A DNA stretch of 64,000 bases, from NCBI RefSeq assembly GCF_021129175.1, contig NZ_JAJOHV010000026.1:28854-92853 (forward strand), written 5' to 3'. Origin of the DNA: Chromobacterium piscinae. Its GTDB lineage: Bacteria; Pseudomonadota; Gammaproteobacteria; Burkholderiales; Chromobacteriaceae. Under the pieces are notes generated by a model, which saw only the letters and a program-made list of their open reading frames with translations, was not told the DNA's origin and searched no databases. Shown one piece after another: positions 48,716 to 58,543 of the stretch. Within the stretch, counting starts at the first letter, position 1; every line of letters starts with the position of its first letter. Position numbers and translations under genes: made by a program.

Positions 48716-48790
48716 GCCGCCGACAAAACCCTGATGCTGCGTTGCGCCGCCTTGTTTCGGGTGTTCCACAAGGGTTTGTCAGCGACTCTT
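48716..48790. repeat. Stem-loop with a repeated 24-base loop, copy B
   Basis: GACAAAACCCT pairs with AGGGTTTGTC (one bulged A) around a 45-base loop that contains 48731-48754, the same 24-base block seen at 12792-12815 with two changes. It begins 23 bases after ghrA and may be a member of a dispersed structured repeat. Confidence 0.55.
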
Positions 48791-49037
48791 AGGCGCGACG
48801 GCCAGATGTCGCCGGATGCTGCGCGCGCAATAAGCCATGTGGCCGACCGCCTGTCCAAACAGGCAATTGACCTTGCCTTAATTCATACAACCGTTTTAGT
48901 AAGAAACTGAAACCAATAAACATTTTTATTATTAAAATAAAATGTCAAATGCATAGTAATAAAGTACAGTAGCGCCTCTTCCCGCCGATTTCTACCATGC
49001 CGCCATTTCTCTGCTGCAACGCACAAAGGGGTATGAA
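48791..49037. other. AT-rich promoter region for the 250-residue protein
   Basis: The stretch 48895-48975 is strikingly AT-rich (TTTTTATTATTAAAATAAAATG and neighbours) in an otherwise GC-rich window and probably holds the promoter for the next gene. No gene is evident. Confidence 0.4.
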
Positions 49038-49790
49038 ATGGCCCGCATCGCTCAATCCATCCGTGTGGAACCCGCCAGGCTGCCCGACCATGAAAGGGAA
49101 GCATTGGCGCGCGAATTGTTCCAGGTCCACGACGCCATCTTCGCCGGCACCGACCTCCCCACCTTCGCCAATCTAGTGATGGCTCCGCCCTCGGAACACA
49201 GCAGCCTGCTCCTGCACCGGGACGAAACCGGCCGCCTGGTAGGCTACTGCACCATGCACCGCTTCCGCCGCCAGATAGGCGGACGCACCTGCAGCGTGCT
49301 GCGCGCCCAGTCCGGGCTGTACAAGGAGTTTCGCGGCAAGAACAGCAACATCACCTTCCTGATGCGGCAAGTGATGTACCACTGGCTGCAACACCCGCTG
49401 CGCCCGCTGTATTTCTTCGGCGTGATGCTGCACCCGTCCAGCTACGCGGTGCTCCACCGTTTCTCCCACCGTTTCTGGCCCGCGCCCGGCCAGGACAATC
49501 GCCACCCGCTGGCGGCCAAGGCCTGCGAACTGTTCGCCAGTTTCAACATCACGCCGGTATCGCCGGACCGCCCCTTCATCGCCAACCTCGGCATTCTGAC
49601 CCGGGAAGGCAAGGACGACCACCAGCTTTGGCAGAATTCCACCAAGCCATCGGACCGCTTCTTCCTCAGCGTCAACCCCGGCTACCGCCAAGGCGACGGC
49701 CTGCTGGCGCTGGTGCCGCTGTCGCCGCTGGCCGTCGGCCACGCGCTGGTGCGATGGGTGAAAATGCGCAAGCAGAAGCGCGCCCGCTGA
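49038..49790 (+). CDS. GNAT-fold-like protein of unknown function
   Basis: A 250-residue soluble protein. The segment 60-125 (LHRDETGRLVGYCTMHRFRRQIGGRTCSVLRAQSGLYKEFRGKNSNITFLMRQVMYHW) resembles the strand-loop-helix of GNAT enzymes, with ERGK-type loop EFRGKNS in place of the usual acetyl-CoA loop. The rest (RPLYFFGVMLHPSSYAVLHRFSHRFWPAPGQD) is not recognised. No signal peptide; the C-terminus is basic (KMRKQKRAR). The start is supported by GGGGTATGAA before the ATG and an AT-rich upstream promoter region. Confidence 0.7.
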   Translation: MARIAQSIRVEPARLPDHEREALARELFQVHDAIFAGTDLPTFANLVMAPPSEHSSLLLHRDETGRLVGYCTMHRFRRQIGGRTCSVLRAQSGLYKEFRGKNSNITFLMRQVMYHWLQHPLRPLYFFGVMLHPSSYAVLHRFSHRFWPAPGQDNRHPLAAKACELFASFNITPVSPDRPFIANLGILTREGKDDHQLWQNSTKPSDRFFLSVNPGYRQGDGLLALVPLSPLAVGHALVRWVKMRKQKRAR

Positions 49791-49801
49791 ATATTTCAGC
49801 C

Positions 49802-49831
49802 GTCTTCGGATGCCCGAGGGCGTCCGAAGAC
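49802..49831. terminator. Hairpin between two convergent genes
   Basis: GTCTTCGGA and TCCGAAGAC pair perfectly around an inner GCCC/GGGC pair (one mismatched step). It lies between the stops at 49790 and 49838. There is no T-run, but the position suits a shared terminator. Confidence 0.6.
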
Positions 49832-49837
49832 AACTGC

Positions 49838-51505
49838 TCACGCCCACACCACGCCGTCGGTCAGTACCGCCTCCGCCCGCTGCAGCGCGCTGGCCAGGTC
49901 TGGCTGCAGATTGTCTTCGCCCAGGCGCTCCGCCAGCCGGGAGCCCTCCAGCATCGCCATCACCTCGTCCGCCGCGCCGCATAGAATCAGCGTCTTCCCT
50001 TGTTCCGCCAGCCTCGCGCGCAGCGCCTCCAGCGCCAGCAGCCCGGTAGTATCAAGCAACACCAGCCGGTGCAATTGCAGGATCACCGCCCGAGCCCGCG
50101 GCGCGTCCCGCAGGATGATGTCCACGCTGTCCGCCGCGCCGAAGAACAGCGCGCCCTCAACGCGAAAGGCCGCGCAACCGTCCGGCACGCTCTTGCCGGC
50201 CATGCTGTGCCGCTCAAACAACTGCGCGTGCTCCGGCAACAACCTGTGGATGCCGGTATGGCTGGCCATGCTGCGGATGAAGAACACCGCCGCCAGCAAC
50301 AATCCGATCTCAACCGCCACCGTCAGGTCGAACGCCACCGTCAGCGCGAAGGTCACCACCAGCACCAGCGTGTCGTGGCGCGGAAACTGCCTGGCCTTGC
50401 GGATATCCCAATCCCCCATCTTCAGCGCCACCGACACCAGAATGGCTGCCAGCGCCGCCAACGGCACATGCGCGGCCAGCGGCGCGGCCAGCAACAGCAC
50501 CAGCAGCAGCAGCGCCGCATGGAAGACGGCGGCGAGCGGCGTGCGGGCGCCGTTGCCGATATTGGTGACCGAGCGCACCACCGCGCCGGTGGCCGGGATG
50601 CCCCCGAAAAACGGCACGACCATATTGGCGATGCCCTGGCCGATCAGCTCCTGGTTGGCGTCGTGCCGATCGGCGGTGAGGCTGTCCACCACCACCGCGC
50701 ACAGCAGCGATTCGATCGCGCCCAGCAATGCGATGGTGAAGGCCGGCGCCAGCAGGTCGGACAGATGGGCGGGATTGAGATCCAGCCCTGCCGGCGCCGG
50801 CAGCCCCTGCGGAATGCCGCCGAAGCGGCTGCCCAGCGTCGCGACCGGCAGGTCCAACAACATCGTGGCCAGCGTGGCCAGCACCAGCGCGGCGAACGGA
50901 GAAGGCAGCAGCCGGTTCAGCCGCTTGGGCCACAGCAGGATCAGCAGCAGCAGCGAGGACGACAGCAGCGTGGTTGGCCAGTGAAGCCCGGCGAAGTGCC
51001 GGCTCAGCTCCGCCATCACCGCGAAGAAGCCTGACGGCATCTTGGCGATGGGCAAGCCGAAGAAATCCTTCAACTGCGTCAAAAAGATCAGCACCGCGAT
51101 GCCGTTGGTGAAACCGGTGATCAGCGGCATCGGGAAAAAGCGTATCACCTGCCCCAGCCGGAACACGCCCATCAGCACCAGCATCGCGCCGGCCATGAAG
51201 GTGCAGATCAGCAGGTTGGCCACGCCGTACTTGCTGACGATGCCGTACAGGATGACGATGAAGGCGCCGGTGGGACCGGTGACGCACAGCCGGGTACCGC
51301 CCAGCGCCGCAGCCAGCGCGCCGGCGATCACCGCAGTGAAGATGCCGGCCTGCGGCGGCACCCCGCTGGCGATCGCGAAGGCCATCGCCAGCGGCAGGGC
51401 GACGATGCCCACGGTCACGCCGGCCATCAGGTCGGCGTGCAGCATCGCGCGGTTGTAGCCGCGCAGAGTTTCGAGCAGGCGGGGGCGAAAGGCAATCGCG
51501 GACAT
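49838..51505 (-). CDS. SulP-family anion permease with STAS domain
   Basis: A 555-residue inner-membrane transporter. The start region LRGYNRAMLHADLMAGVTVGIVALPLAMAFAIASGVPPQAGIFTAVIAG is a hallmark of SulP, followed by about 10-12 hydrophobic helices and a cytoplasmic STAS domain from about residue 430 (ALFFGAADSVDIILRDAPRARAVILQLHRLVLLDTTGLLALEALRARLA). Substrates of such proteins include sulfate, bicarbonate and dicarboxylates; which one cannot be told. The ATG at 51505 matches the family start. No carbonic anhydrase gene is adjacent. Confidence 0.92.
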   Translation of the reverse strand: MSAIAFRPRLLETLRGYNRAMLHADLMAGVTVGIVALPLAMAFAIASGVPPQAGIFTAVIAGALAAALGGTRLCVTGPTGAFIVILYGIVSKYGVANLLICTFMAGAMLVLMGVFRLGQVIRFFPMPLITGFTNGIAVLIFLTQLKDFFGLPIAKMPSGFFAVMAELSRHFAGLHWPTTLLSSSLLLLILLWPKRLNRLLPSPFAALVLATLATMLLDLPVATLGSRFGGIPQGLPAPAGLDLNPAHLSDLLAPAFTIALLGAIESLLCAVVVDSLTADRHDANQELIGQGIANMVVPFFGGIPATGAVVRSVTNIGNGARTPLAAVFHAALLLLVLLLAAPLAAHVPLAALAAILVSVALKMGDWDIRKARQFPRHDTLVLVVTFALTVAFDLTVAVEIGLLLAAVFFIRSMASHTGIHRLLPEHAQLFERHSMAGKSVPDGCAAFRVEGALFFGAADSVDIILRDAPRARAVILQLHRLVLLDTTGLLALEALRARLAEQGKTLILCGAADEVMAMLEGSRLAERLGEDNLQPDLASALQRAEAVLTDGVVWA

Positions 51506-51611
51506 CGGGCGCTTTCGGGGCCACGCGGCCTCGCAAACGGGAGGCGCGCATGAACCATGGGTTGTTTCACCCAATCATAGCTGCAAACCGGCTCCCCTTA
51601 CCCGATATGGC

Positions 51612-52025
51612 TCAAACCTTCCCATGCCGGCGCAGCCGCGCGACTCGCTGCGCCAGCTCGAATATCCTGGGCATCGCCGGCTCGCCGTCCATACAAGGCG
51701 CCTTCTTCCTCCAACGCGCGGCAGTGGGCAGGGCAGCCGGCGTGCCCTGGGGGCAGGCGGGTCAGCTTGGCGCCCCGCCTGCCCTTCCGCTCGTCCAGAA
51801 ACGGCGTCAGCGGCTGGTAGACGCCGCCCAGCCCCCCTCCCGACAATCCTTTTCCGCCACATTCCGATGTTCACCACATTGGCGGGCCTGCTTCCCATGG
51901 CGATCTCCCTGTTGGCCCGGTCCAGCCGCGCCAAAACGCCGGGCCACCAGGGCTGCATATCCATCCGCAGGGAGCCCCCACGCCGCCATCGACACCCCGC
52001 GGTAGCCGGCGTACGATAAAACCAT
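51612..52025 (-). pseudogene. Decayed coding region with several frame changes
   Basis: No intact gene. Read on the minus strand, coding-like stretches (third positions rich in G/C) occur in successive frames: MVLSYAGYRGVSMAAWGLP from about 52025, then MDMQPWWPGVLARLDRANR and ANVVNIGMWRKRIVGR, then VYQPLTPFLDERKGRRGAK and LTRLPPGHAGCPAHCRALEE, and MDGEPAMPRIFELAQR at the end. One frame change falls at a run of six G (C at 51833-51838 on the plus strand). I do not recognise the ancestral protein. Single-base errors in the assembly would give the same picture. Confidence 0.4.
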
Positions 52026-53061
52026 GTCATTCAAATGGGAAAGTCCGGCCATGATGCAAGACAAAGATTCCGACTTCGCTCCGCTCGAAACCGACGCGCC
52101 CGCCTCGCCGGCCAAGCCGCGCCGTCAGTCCGCGCGCGAGCGCAACATCAAGCGGGTGCATGACGAGTCGGTCCAGATCATCGAGCAAATCAGCCAGCAG
52201 CCGATGGCGCTTCAGGTGGCGCTAGCCCCGCACGGCAGCGACGAGGACAGCTCCAGCGCCGAACTGCCCGCCGACTACCCCTACCACACCCGGATGCGCC
52301 GCGCCGAGTACGAGCGGCTGAAACAGGAGTTGCAGATCGAGCTCTTGAAAGTGCAAAGCTGGGTCAAGGAGACCGGGCAGAAGATCGTGATCCTGTTCGA
52401 AGGACGCGACGCCGCCGGCAAGGGCGGCACCATCAAGCGCTACATGGAACACCTGAACCCGCGCGGCGCGCGGGTGGTGGCGCTGGAAAAACCGTCGGAC
52501 CTGGAACGCGGCCAATGGTATTTCCAACGCTACATCGCCCACCTGCCCAGCGCCGGAGAGATCGTGTTCTTCGACCGGTCCTGGTACAACCGCGCCGGCG
52601 TCGAACGGGTGATGGGCTTCTGCTCGCCCCACGACTACCTGGAGTTCATGCGCCAAACGCCGCAACTGGAGCGGATGCTGGTCAACAGCGGCATACGCCT
52701 GTTCAAGTTCTGGTTCTCGGTCAGCCGCGAAGAACAGCTGCGCCGCTTCATCTCCCGGCGCGACGATCCGCTGAAGCACTGGAAGCTGTCGCCGATCGAC
52801 ATACAATCGCTGGACAAATGGGATGACTACACCTCGGCCAAACAGGCGATGTTCTTCCATACCCACACCGGCGACGCGCCCTGGACGGTGGTGAAATCGG
52901 ATGACAAGAAACGCGCCCGCCTCAATTGCATCCGCCACTTCCTGTCGCGGCTGGACTACCCCGGCAAGGACCCGCGAGTGGCCCATGCGGCCGACCCGCT
53001 GATCGTAGGCGAGCCGTCCGCCATGCTGGGACGGGAAGAACAGGACGCGCTGAGTTTCTGA
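52024..53061 (+). CDS. ppk2: Polyphosphate kinase 2
   Basis: A 345-residue PPK2-family enzyme that moves phosphate between polyphosphate and nucleotides. Walker A is FEGRDAAGKGGTIKRYMEHLNPRGARVVALEKPS and Walker B FFDRSWYNRAGVERVMGF; the conserved RRDDPLKHWKLSPID and YTSAKQAMFFHTHT complete the core. The first 75 residues are a charged extension rich in Ser, Ala and Lys. An in-frame ATG at 52051 (preceded by GGGAAA) is an alternative start. It stands alone, next to a decayed gene upstream. Confidence 0.93.
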   Translation: MSFKWESPAMMQDKDSDFAPLETDAPASPAKPRRQSARERNIKRVHDESVQIIEQISQQPMALQVALAPHGSDEDSSSAELPADYPYHTRMRRAEYERLKQELQIELLKVQSWVKETGQKIVILFEGRDAAGKGGTIKRYMEHLNPRGARVVALEKPSDLERGQWYFQRYIAHLPSAGEIVFFDRSWYNRAGVERVMGFCSPHDYLEFMRQTPQLERMLVNSGIRLFKFWFSVSREEQLRRFISRRDDPLKHWKLSPIDIQSLDKWDDYTSAKQAMFFHTHTGDAPWTVVKSDDKKRARLNCIRHFLSRLDYPGKDPRVAHAADPLIVGEPSAMLGREEQDALSF

Positions 53062-53250
53062 GCGACCCAACGCGCCGACAGACCGGTGTGGCGCGCCGGC
53101 CTGTCGCCGCCCACACCTGTCCTTTCTAACTAGCTAGGCCATTTTTCTCTTGTGATCGTTTAGATCAAATGCATAATTGGCGCTCCGCCTTGCTAGCGGC
53201 AGCATCGCGCACAATTCGCCCAAGTTCAGACGTCAAGGCAGTAGATAAAC

Positions 53251-53796
53251 ATGACTTCCAACATCTCCTCCAGCCATCGCGCGCGCGCCAAACTGGCGAT
53301 CTGCCGTTCCCTCGCCCCAACCATGCTTCTCGCCGCAAGCTTGCTGCCGCACACCCCGGAAGCGCAGGCCGCCGGCGTCACGCTGACGATCAGCGGCAAT
53401 ATCGGCAAGTTCACCAATCAGCCGGCCCGCAGCTACGTTTTCAGCGAAACCGAATTCAACGCGCTGCCGATGCGCGAAATCAACACCGCGACCGACTGGA
53501 CGCCCAAGGGCACGTTCCGCGGACCGCTGGTGCGGGAACTTCTGGCCAGGGTCGGCGCGCAAGGCCGTCAGATCAAGTTTTACGGCGAAGACAACTACAA
53601 CGTCACCATTCCCGCCAGCGACTTCAGCAAATACGACGTCATCCTAGCCAGGACCTGGAATAACAAACCTCTGCAACTGAACGACTTCGGCCCCTTTTGG
53701 GTGATGTACCCCATTCAAAACATGTCCACCTCCGAAACAAGCGGCATTTTCATCGCCAAACTCGCCTGGCAAGTCACCCGCATCGAGGTCAAATGA
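53251..53796 (+). CDS. Periplasmic molybdopterin-fold (sulfite-oxidase-like) protein, probable sensor accessory
   Basis: A 181-residue exported protein: an N-terminal signal region with hydrophobic core PTMLLAASLLPHTPEAQAA (cleavage near 41) and a mature domain resembling the oxidoreductase molybdopterin-binding fold (FRGPLVRELLARVGAQG, KFYGEDNYNVTIPASDF, GPFWVMYPIQN). The mature part has no cysteine, so the usual molybdenum ligand is absent; the DWTPKGT turn sits where the enzyme has it. Its stop (TGA) overlaps the kinase start ATG, so the two are translationally coupled. The family is often found with sensor kinases; a ligand-sensing role is inferred. Confidence 0.78.
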   Translation: MTSNISSSHRARAKLAICRSLAPTMLLAASLLPHTPEAQAAGVTLTISGNIGKFTNQPARSYVFSETEFNALPMREINTATDWTPKGTFRGPLVRELLARVGAQGRQIKFYGEDNYNVTIPASDFSKYDVILARTWNNKPLQLNDFGPFWVMYPIQNMSTSETSGIFIAKLAWQVTRIEVK

Positions 53797-55553
53797 CTCG
53801 CTATTTTCGTCTCGTGCTCAGCCGCATAGGAGGAATCGAACGCGCCTTCCTGGCCTTGTCCCTGCTCGCGACCGTGATCATCTCCTTCACGCTGTACGCG
53901 GCGGTCATCAAACGCCCCATCACCAACAAGGCCTCCGACCTGTACTGGATGGTGGCGCAGATGCAGCTGACGTTCAATCGCCTTGAAATGGATGCCTGGC
54001 GTTACCATGCCGGCCAGATCACCCGCGAGGAAACCGACAAAAGCTACGCCATCGCCGAAAGCAAATACCAGCTGTTCACCCGATCGTCGGTAGTCAACGC
54101 GGATCTGGAAAAGATAGAGGGCTTCGACCAGATCAAAGACCTGCTGATCAAGATCTTCCGCCATCCCCCACGCCAATGGACGAAGCAAGACGCGCTTGAG
54201 TTGTCGAGCGACATGGAACAGATGCGCCCACTGTTGGCCGACTACGGCGTCAAGGCTCGCTACGCGGAAAACAGCCTGATCGTCCAGCAGATGCGCATGG
54301 TGGAGCGGCACCAGACCATGTATCTGCTGGGCCTGATGTGCTGGCTGGCTTTTCTCGGCATCTTCTGGTTCGTGCTGCACCGGCTGGCGGAAATCAAGCG
54401 GCACTCCATACAGCAGCAACAGGTTCTGGAACGGGAACAAGCGGCCCGGGCCGCGCTAGTCCAGACCGAGCTGGCCCGCGACACCTTCCTCGCCACCATC
54501 AGCCACGAAATCCGCTCGCCGCTGCAAAGCATCCAGACCTGCACCGAATTGCTGGAGTACAGCATCCCGGTCAGCCATCCCGGCTACGCCTACCTATCCC
54601 GCCTCAAGCAGAGCAATGCCTATCTGCTGGCGCAAGTGCGGGACATCATGGACATTTCCGCGCTGAAAAACCATCAGCTCGCGCTTGAGCCCGCCACTAC
54701 GGACATAGCGGAGCTGGTGGCCTGCATCATCGCCGTGCATCAGGGCAATGCCGAGGCCAAAGGCCTGGCGTTGACCGTGGCCGTGCCGCCGATGCCCCTG
54801 CTGTGGCTGGACGGCAACCGGCTGCGCCAGATCATGTGGAACCTGCTGTCCAACGCCATCCGCTACACCGACCAGGGGCAAATCCGCCTGGAAATGGAAT
54901 ACCGCCCCCGAAATCTGACGCTCAAAGTCGCGGATACCGGGGTGGGCATTCCCGAGGACATCAAAGTCCAGCTGTTCCGCCCCTTCACCCGCGGCAAAAC
55001 GCGCCGCCCCGGCAGCAGCGGCCTGGGCTTGGCCATCGTGCACGAGCTGGTCACCCTGTTCGGCGGCCAGATCGAGGTAGACAGCCAGGAAGGCCGCGGC
55101 ACCACCTTCACGCTGAACCTGCCGGTTCAGGAGGCTGCCATACCGGAAAACAGCGATGCCGCCGCCAGCGGGCAAAGCCGAGTCCTGCTGCTGGACGACG
55201 ACGATCCGATCCGAGAATCCTACGGCGCGCTGCTGCAGGAGAATGGCTACAGCGTGGCCAGCTTCGCCACGGTCAACGACGCCGCAGCCCAGGTCATGCG
55301 TCACCGCTTCGACGTTTTGCTGATAGACCTGCAAGTCGGCGCGGCCAGCGGCTACGAGCTCGCCGAAGCCGCCCGCCGCTTCGGCCCGAATCAGAATACG
55401 CCCATCATAGGCATGACGGCGTTCCGGCAAGAGTTCAACGACGCGCGCAGCGTCTTGCTGGCAGGCAAGCTGGAAAAACCCTTCAGTTTCGCCCAACTGG
55501 AACAGCTGTTGTCGCTGCATCTGCCGCGCAACAATGCTGGGGCACCGGCATGA
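53793..55553 (+). CDS. Hybrid sensor histidine kinase with C-terminal receiver
   Basis: A 586-residue inner-membrane kinase. An N-terminal membrane helix (AFLALSLLATVIISFTLYAAVI) and a second near 175-195 (MYLLGLMCWLAFLGIFWFVL) bracket a small periplasmic part. The H-box is TFLATISHEIRSPLQSIQ, followed by LWLDGNRLRQIMWNLLSNAIRY (N-box) and VADTGVGIPED/GSSGLGLAIVHEL (G-boxes). The receiver, from about residue 460, has VLLLDDDDPIRESYG, phosphoacceptor DVLLIDLQ and Lys in KLEKPFS. No DNA-binding output is present, so it must phosphorylate a separate partner. Its start overlaps the stop of the periplasmic partner gene. Confidence 0.93.
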   Translation: MTRYFRLVLSRIGGIERAFLALSLLATVIISFTLYAAVIKRPITNKASDLYWMVAQMQLTFNRLEMDAWRYHAGQITREETDKSYAIAESKYQLFTRSSVVNADLEKIEGFDQIKDLLIKIFRHPPRQWTKQDALELSSDMEQMRPLLADYGVKARYAENSLIVQQMRMVERHQTMYLLGLMCWLAFLGIFWFVLHRLAEIKRHSIQQQQVLEREQAARAALVQTELARDTFLATISHEIRSPLQSIQTCTELLEYSIPVSHPGYAYLSRLKQSNAYLLAQVRDIMDISALKNHQLALEPATTDIAELVACIIAVHQGNAEAKGLALTVAVPPMPLLWLDGNRLRQIMWNLLSNAIRYTDQGQIRLEMEYRPRNLTLKVADTGVGIPEDIKVQLFRPFTRGKTRRPGSSGLGLAIVHELVTLFGGQIEVDSQEGRGTTFTLNLPVQEAAIPENSDAAASGQSRVLLLDDDDPIRESYGALLQENGYSVASFATVNDAAAQVMRHRFDVLLIDLQVGAASGYELAEAARRFGPNQNTPIIGMTAFRQEFNDARSVLLAGKLEKPFSFAQLEQLLSLHLPRNNAGAPA

Positions 55554-55760
55554 GCGTCGGCGAGCGCAGTGTGACTAGAAGACCACACACGATATGGCCC
55601 GTGCCAAGCAAAACGGCACAACAGCTTGCCAACAAAATCACAAATCTCTTTTATTTTCAATAAAGTACACACAACCCATCCGTCAAGGCGCAAACTGATG
55701 CTTGCCCGCAGTCCCCAAACGCCGCCATCCGGGCCCGGCCTGCCATTCGGGGAGAAATGC

Positions 55761-56039
55761 ATGCACGATCTACAGTTCATCCGGGAACACAAGAGCCAGA
55801 TCAATCACGCGCTCAAGCCCTTCCACCTTCATCACCTGCGCTACGTTCCTGACGTCTGCGCCGGCAACGCGGATCTGGTCTTGCTGATCGCGCCATCGCC
55901 GGACACCTCCTATTTCGACATGTTCCAGATGGAGGAAAGACTGACGGAACAATTGGGCGTCAGCGTGCAACTGATCAGCGAGAACGGGCTCAGCAAGCAG
56001 GAGCGCCAGCAACTGCTGGAAATCGCCCAGGAAATTTGA
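55761..56039 (+). CDS. Degenerate MNT-like nucleotidyltransferase (antitoxin-type)
   Basis: A 92-residue protein that matches the minimal nucleotidyltransferase layout: an N-terminal helix (MHDLQFIREHKSQINHALKPF), the strand LHHLRYVPDVCAGNADLVLLIAPS, the segment DTSYFDMFQMEERLTEQLGVSVQLISENGLSKQERQQLLEIAQEI. The catalytic Gly-Ser motif and the Asp-x-Asp metal pair are missing: VPDVCAGNADLV has only one acidic residue at that spot. MNT proteins normally pair with a HEPN toxin, but none is adjacent. It could be an orphan antitoxin or a non-catalytic relic. GGGGAG lies seven bases before ATG 55761. Confidence 0.68.
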   Translation: MHDLQFIREHKSQINHALKPFHLHHLRYVPDVCAGNADLVLLIAPSPDTSYFDMFQMEERLTEQLGVSVQLISENGLSKQERQQLLEIAQEI

Positions 56040-56402
56040 GCGTTTGTCTGCGCCGCGGCGCGATACGCTCCGCCAAACGCGGACGGCTGCGAACGGCTGT
56101 CTTCTTCCTCCCCCGCGCAAACCATCCGCCTCAGACACGCCACGGCAACCTGCTCCCTGCGCCGTGCAACTCGCATCCACACTTGAAGACTGGCGTTCGC
56201 ATCACCTGCATCGCGACGCCTTCGGATGCATTTCCCTGAAACACCCGCCCGTGACATCCGGCTGCTTCCTCGAAGCCGTGCACATCGCGCGAAATGCACA
56301 AGCGGATTGCCTGTACCGATACGCAGCCGTTATATTCAATTCAGCTAAGAAATTTTACTTAGCGGGCTAGCGCAGCCCCCGCCATTCACGCAGGAAATCG
56401 CC
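56040..56402. other. Gene-free stretch before the chemoreceptor
   Basis: 363 bases without a gene I can support. Near 56330-56360 the sequence turns AT-rich (GTTATATTCAATTCAGC, TTTTACTTAG), suggesting the chemoreceptor promoter and start. A plus-strand frame in 56044-56370 has non-native codon pattern and is not believed. Confidence 0.4.
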
Positions 56403-58484
56403 ATGAGCCGCACGCACGCAAAATGGGGCCATCTGAGCACCCGCATCACACTGGTGGCCGCCGCCGCCATTTCCCTGGCTTTCGCGGTCATGATCGCGCT
56501 GATCGCTCGGCTCAACTACACCTCGGCGCTGGACACCGGCTACCAGCTCTCCTCCGAACAAGCGGACAGCTACGCCAAGGACGCCGAGAACATGATGTCG
56601 CAGGGCTTCCTGCTGCCGCGCCACCTGGCGGACACGGTGGCCGGCGTCAAGCGCGCCGGCAGGCCGGACCGCAAGCAGACCGACAACGTCATCCAGGAAA
56701 TGCTGGACCATGCGCCGCAGTCCATCGGCTTGTGGATGCTGTGGGAGCCCAACGCCTTCGACGGCGACGACAACGCCTTCCGCTTCGATTGGCCGCGCCA
56801 CGACCCCACCGGCCGCTACCAGCCCTACATCACCCGCAACGCCCAGGGCAAGGCGCAGATGGACGTGATGATGTCGGCCGACCGCATCAAGGACTTCCCC
56901 AAGTACAAGGAACATCCGGAAACCTACAAGCCGGATTACGAGAAACCCGGCTGGGGCGACTTCTACTACGTGCCCAAACAGCGCGGCCGCGACACCATCA
57001 CCGAACCCTTCCCCTACGAGGTGCAGGGCAAGATGGTGCTGGAAAGCTCCTTGGCGGTGGTGGTCAAGGATGCCGCCGGCAAGATGCTGGGCGTATCCGC
57101 CACCGACGTCGCGCTGGACCAGCTGCAGAAGCGCTTCGGCCAGATCCAGCCCGGCGGAAACGGCTTCGTCCGCATCGTCTCCGAAGGCGGGCTCTACGTG
57201 GTCAACCCCAAGGCCGAAACGCTGGGCAAACCGGTGCCCAAGGAAGACGCGCTGTTCGCCCACCTGGCCGACATCAAAAAAGGCGAGGATTTCGTCTACG
57301 AGGATGGCGGCTTCACTCACTTCTTCCACCCGATACCGATAGGCGAGACCGGACAGTTCTGGTCGCTGGGAATCAGCATTCCCACCGCCGCGCTCACCGC
57401 CGACGCCCGCAAAGCCATGCTCACCGCCATCGCCATCGGCGTGGTGGCTCTGGCCTTGATCCTGCTGCTGCTGGCCGCCGTGATCCGCACCCAGACCCGC
57501 CCGCTGAACCGGCTGGCCGACACCATGGAACAACTGGCCGGCGGCGGCGGCGACTTGACCGTCCGCATCGCCATCGCCAACCGCGACGAGATCGGCCGCA
57601 CCGCCGACGCCTTCAATCGCTTGCTGGACAGCCTGCGCGACATGTTCGTCAAGGTGCGGGACCAGAGCCGCCAGGTGTCCGAGTCCGCGCTGACGCTAAG
57701 CCAGTCGGCCAGCCAGGTGCACGACGCCTCGGCGCAGCAATCCGACGCCGCCACGGCCAGCGCCGCCAGCGTCGAACAAGTCACCGTCGGCGCCCAACAC
57801 ATCGCCAACACCGCGCAGCAGGCCGGCGACATCGCCCGCGAAACCGGCGCGCTGACCGAGCAGAGCGTGGCCAAGGTCAACCGCGTCACCAGCGAGATTC
57901 AGCGCATGACCGACAGCATGCACGCGTTGGCCGAACGGATGAACGGCCTGGGCGAACGGTCCAGCGAAGTGACCACCATCGTCGGCGTGATCAAGGACAT
58001 CGCCGACCAGACCAATCTCTTGGCGCTGAACGCGGCGATCGAAGCGGCGCGGGCCGGCGAGATGGGCCGCGGCTTCGCGGTGGTGGCGGACGAAGTGCGC
58101 AACCTGGCCGGCCGCACCGCCGAGGCCACCATCCAGATCACCCGCATCGTCGAAGCGATCAGCAGCGAAACCCGGCAAGCGGTCAGCGATGTGAAGCACA
58201 GCAGCCAACAGGTGGATCTCAGCGTCGGCATCGCCGAGGAAGCCAACCAGGCGATGCTTGAGGTGCAAAGCTACAACGGCCAGCTGGTGACCAGCATCGT
58301 CGATATCGCCTCCGCCACCCGCGAGCAATCGAGCGCCAGCGTGGAGATCGCGCAGAACGTCGAGCGCATCAGCAGCATGGCGCAAAGCAACAACCAGACC
58401 GTGCGCGAGGTCAGCGACGCGGTGGGCCGGCTGCGCGAGCTGTCCGGCGAACTGGAACAGCTGGTCGGCCGCTTCAAGCTGTAA
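56403..58484 (+). CDS. Methyl-accepting chemotaxis protein with periplasmic Cache-type domain
   Basis: A 693-residue chemoreceptor. A first membrane helix ([18 protein letters not shown]) is followed by a large periplasmic dCache-type sensor (about 45-335; [51 protein letters not shown]), a second helix ([20 protein letters not shown]), a HAMP linker and the signalling tip [43 protein letters not shown]. No NWETF-type C-terminal tail is present. The ligand is unknown; dCache domains of this kind often bind amino acids or carboxylates. It is a single gene followed by a terminator. Confidence 0.95.
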   Translation: MSRTHAKWGHLSTRITLVAAAAISLAFAVMIALIARLNYTSALDTGYQLSSEQADSYAKDAENMMSQGFLLPRHLADTVAGVKRAGRPDRKQTDNVIQEMLDHAPQSIGLWMLWEPNAFDGDDNAFRFDWPRHDPTGRYQPYITRNAQGKAQMDVMMSADRIKDFPKYKEHPETYKPDYEKPGWGDFYYVPKQRGRDTITEPFPYEVQGKMVLESSLAVVVKDAAGKMLGVSATDVALDQLQKRFGQIQPGGNGFVRIVSEGGLYVVNPKAETLGKPVPKEDALFAHLADIKKGEDFVYEDGGFTHFFHPIPIGETGQFWSLGISIPTAALTADARKAMLTAIAIGVVALALILLLLAAVIRTQTRPLNRLADTMEQLAGGGGDLTVRIAIANRDEIGRTADAFNRLLDSLRDMFVKVRDQSRQVSESALTLSQSASQVHDASAQQSDAATASAASVEQVTVGAQHIANTAQQAGDIARETGALTEQSVAKVNRVTSEIQRMTDSMHALAERMNGLGERSSEVTTIVGVIKDIADQTNLLALNAAIEAARAGEMGRGFAVVADEVRNLAGRTAEATIQITRIVEAISSETRQAVSDVKHSSQQVDLSVGIAEEANQAMLEVQSYNGQLVTSIVDIASATREQSSASVEIAQNVERISSMAQSNNQTVREVSDAVGRLRELSGELEQLVGRFKL

Positions 58485-58502
58485 GCGCCCCTTCCCCGCC
58501 CC

Positions 58503-58526
58503 AAGCCCGGCCAAGCCGGGCTTTTT
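58503..58526 (+). terminator. Intrinsic terminator of the chemoreceptor gene
   Basis: AAGCCCGGC pairs with GCCGGGCTT around CAA, then TTT; it starts 19 bases after the stop and just precedes the convergent LysE gene. Confidence 0.9.
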
Positions 58527-58543
58527 CATTGCCGCCCATCCGC

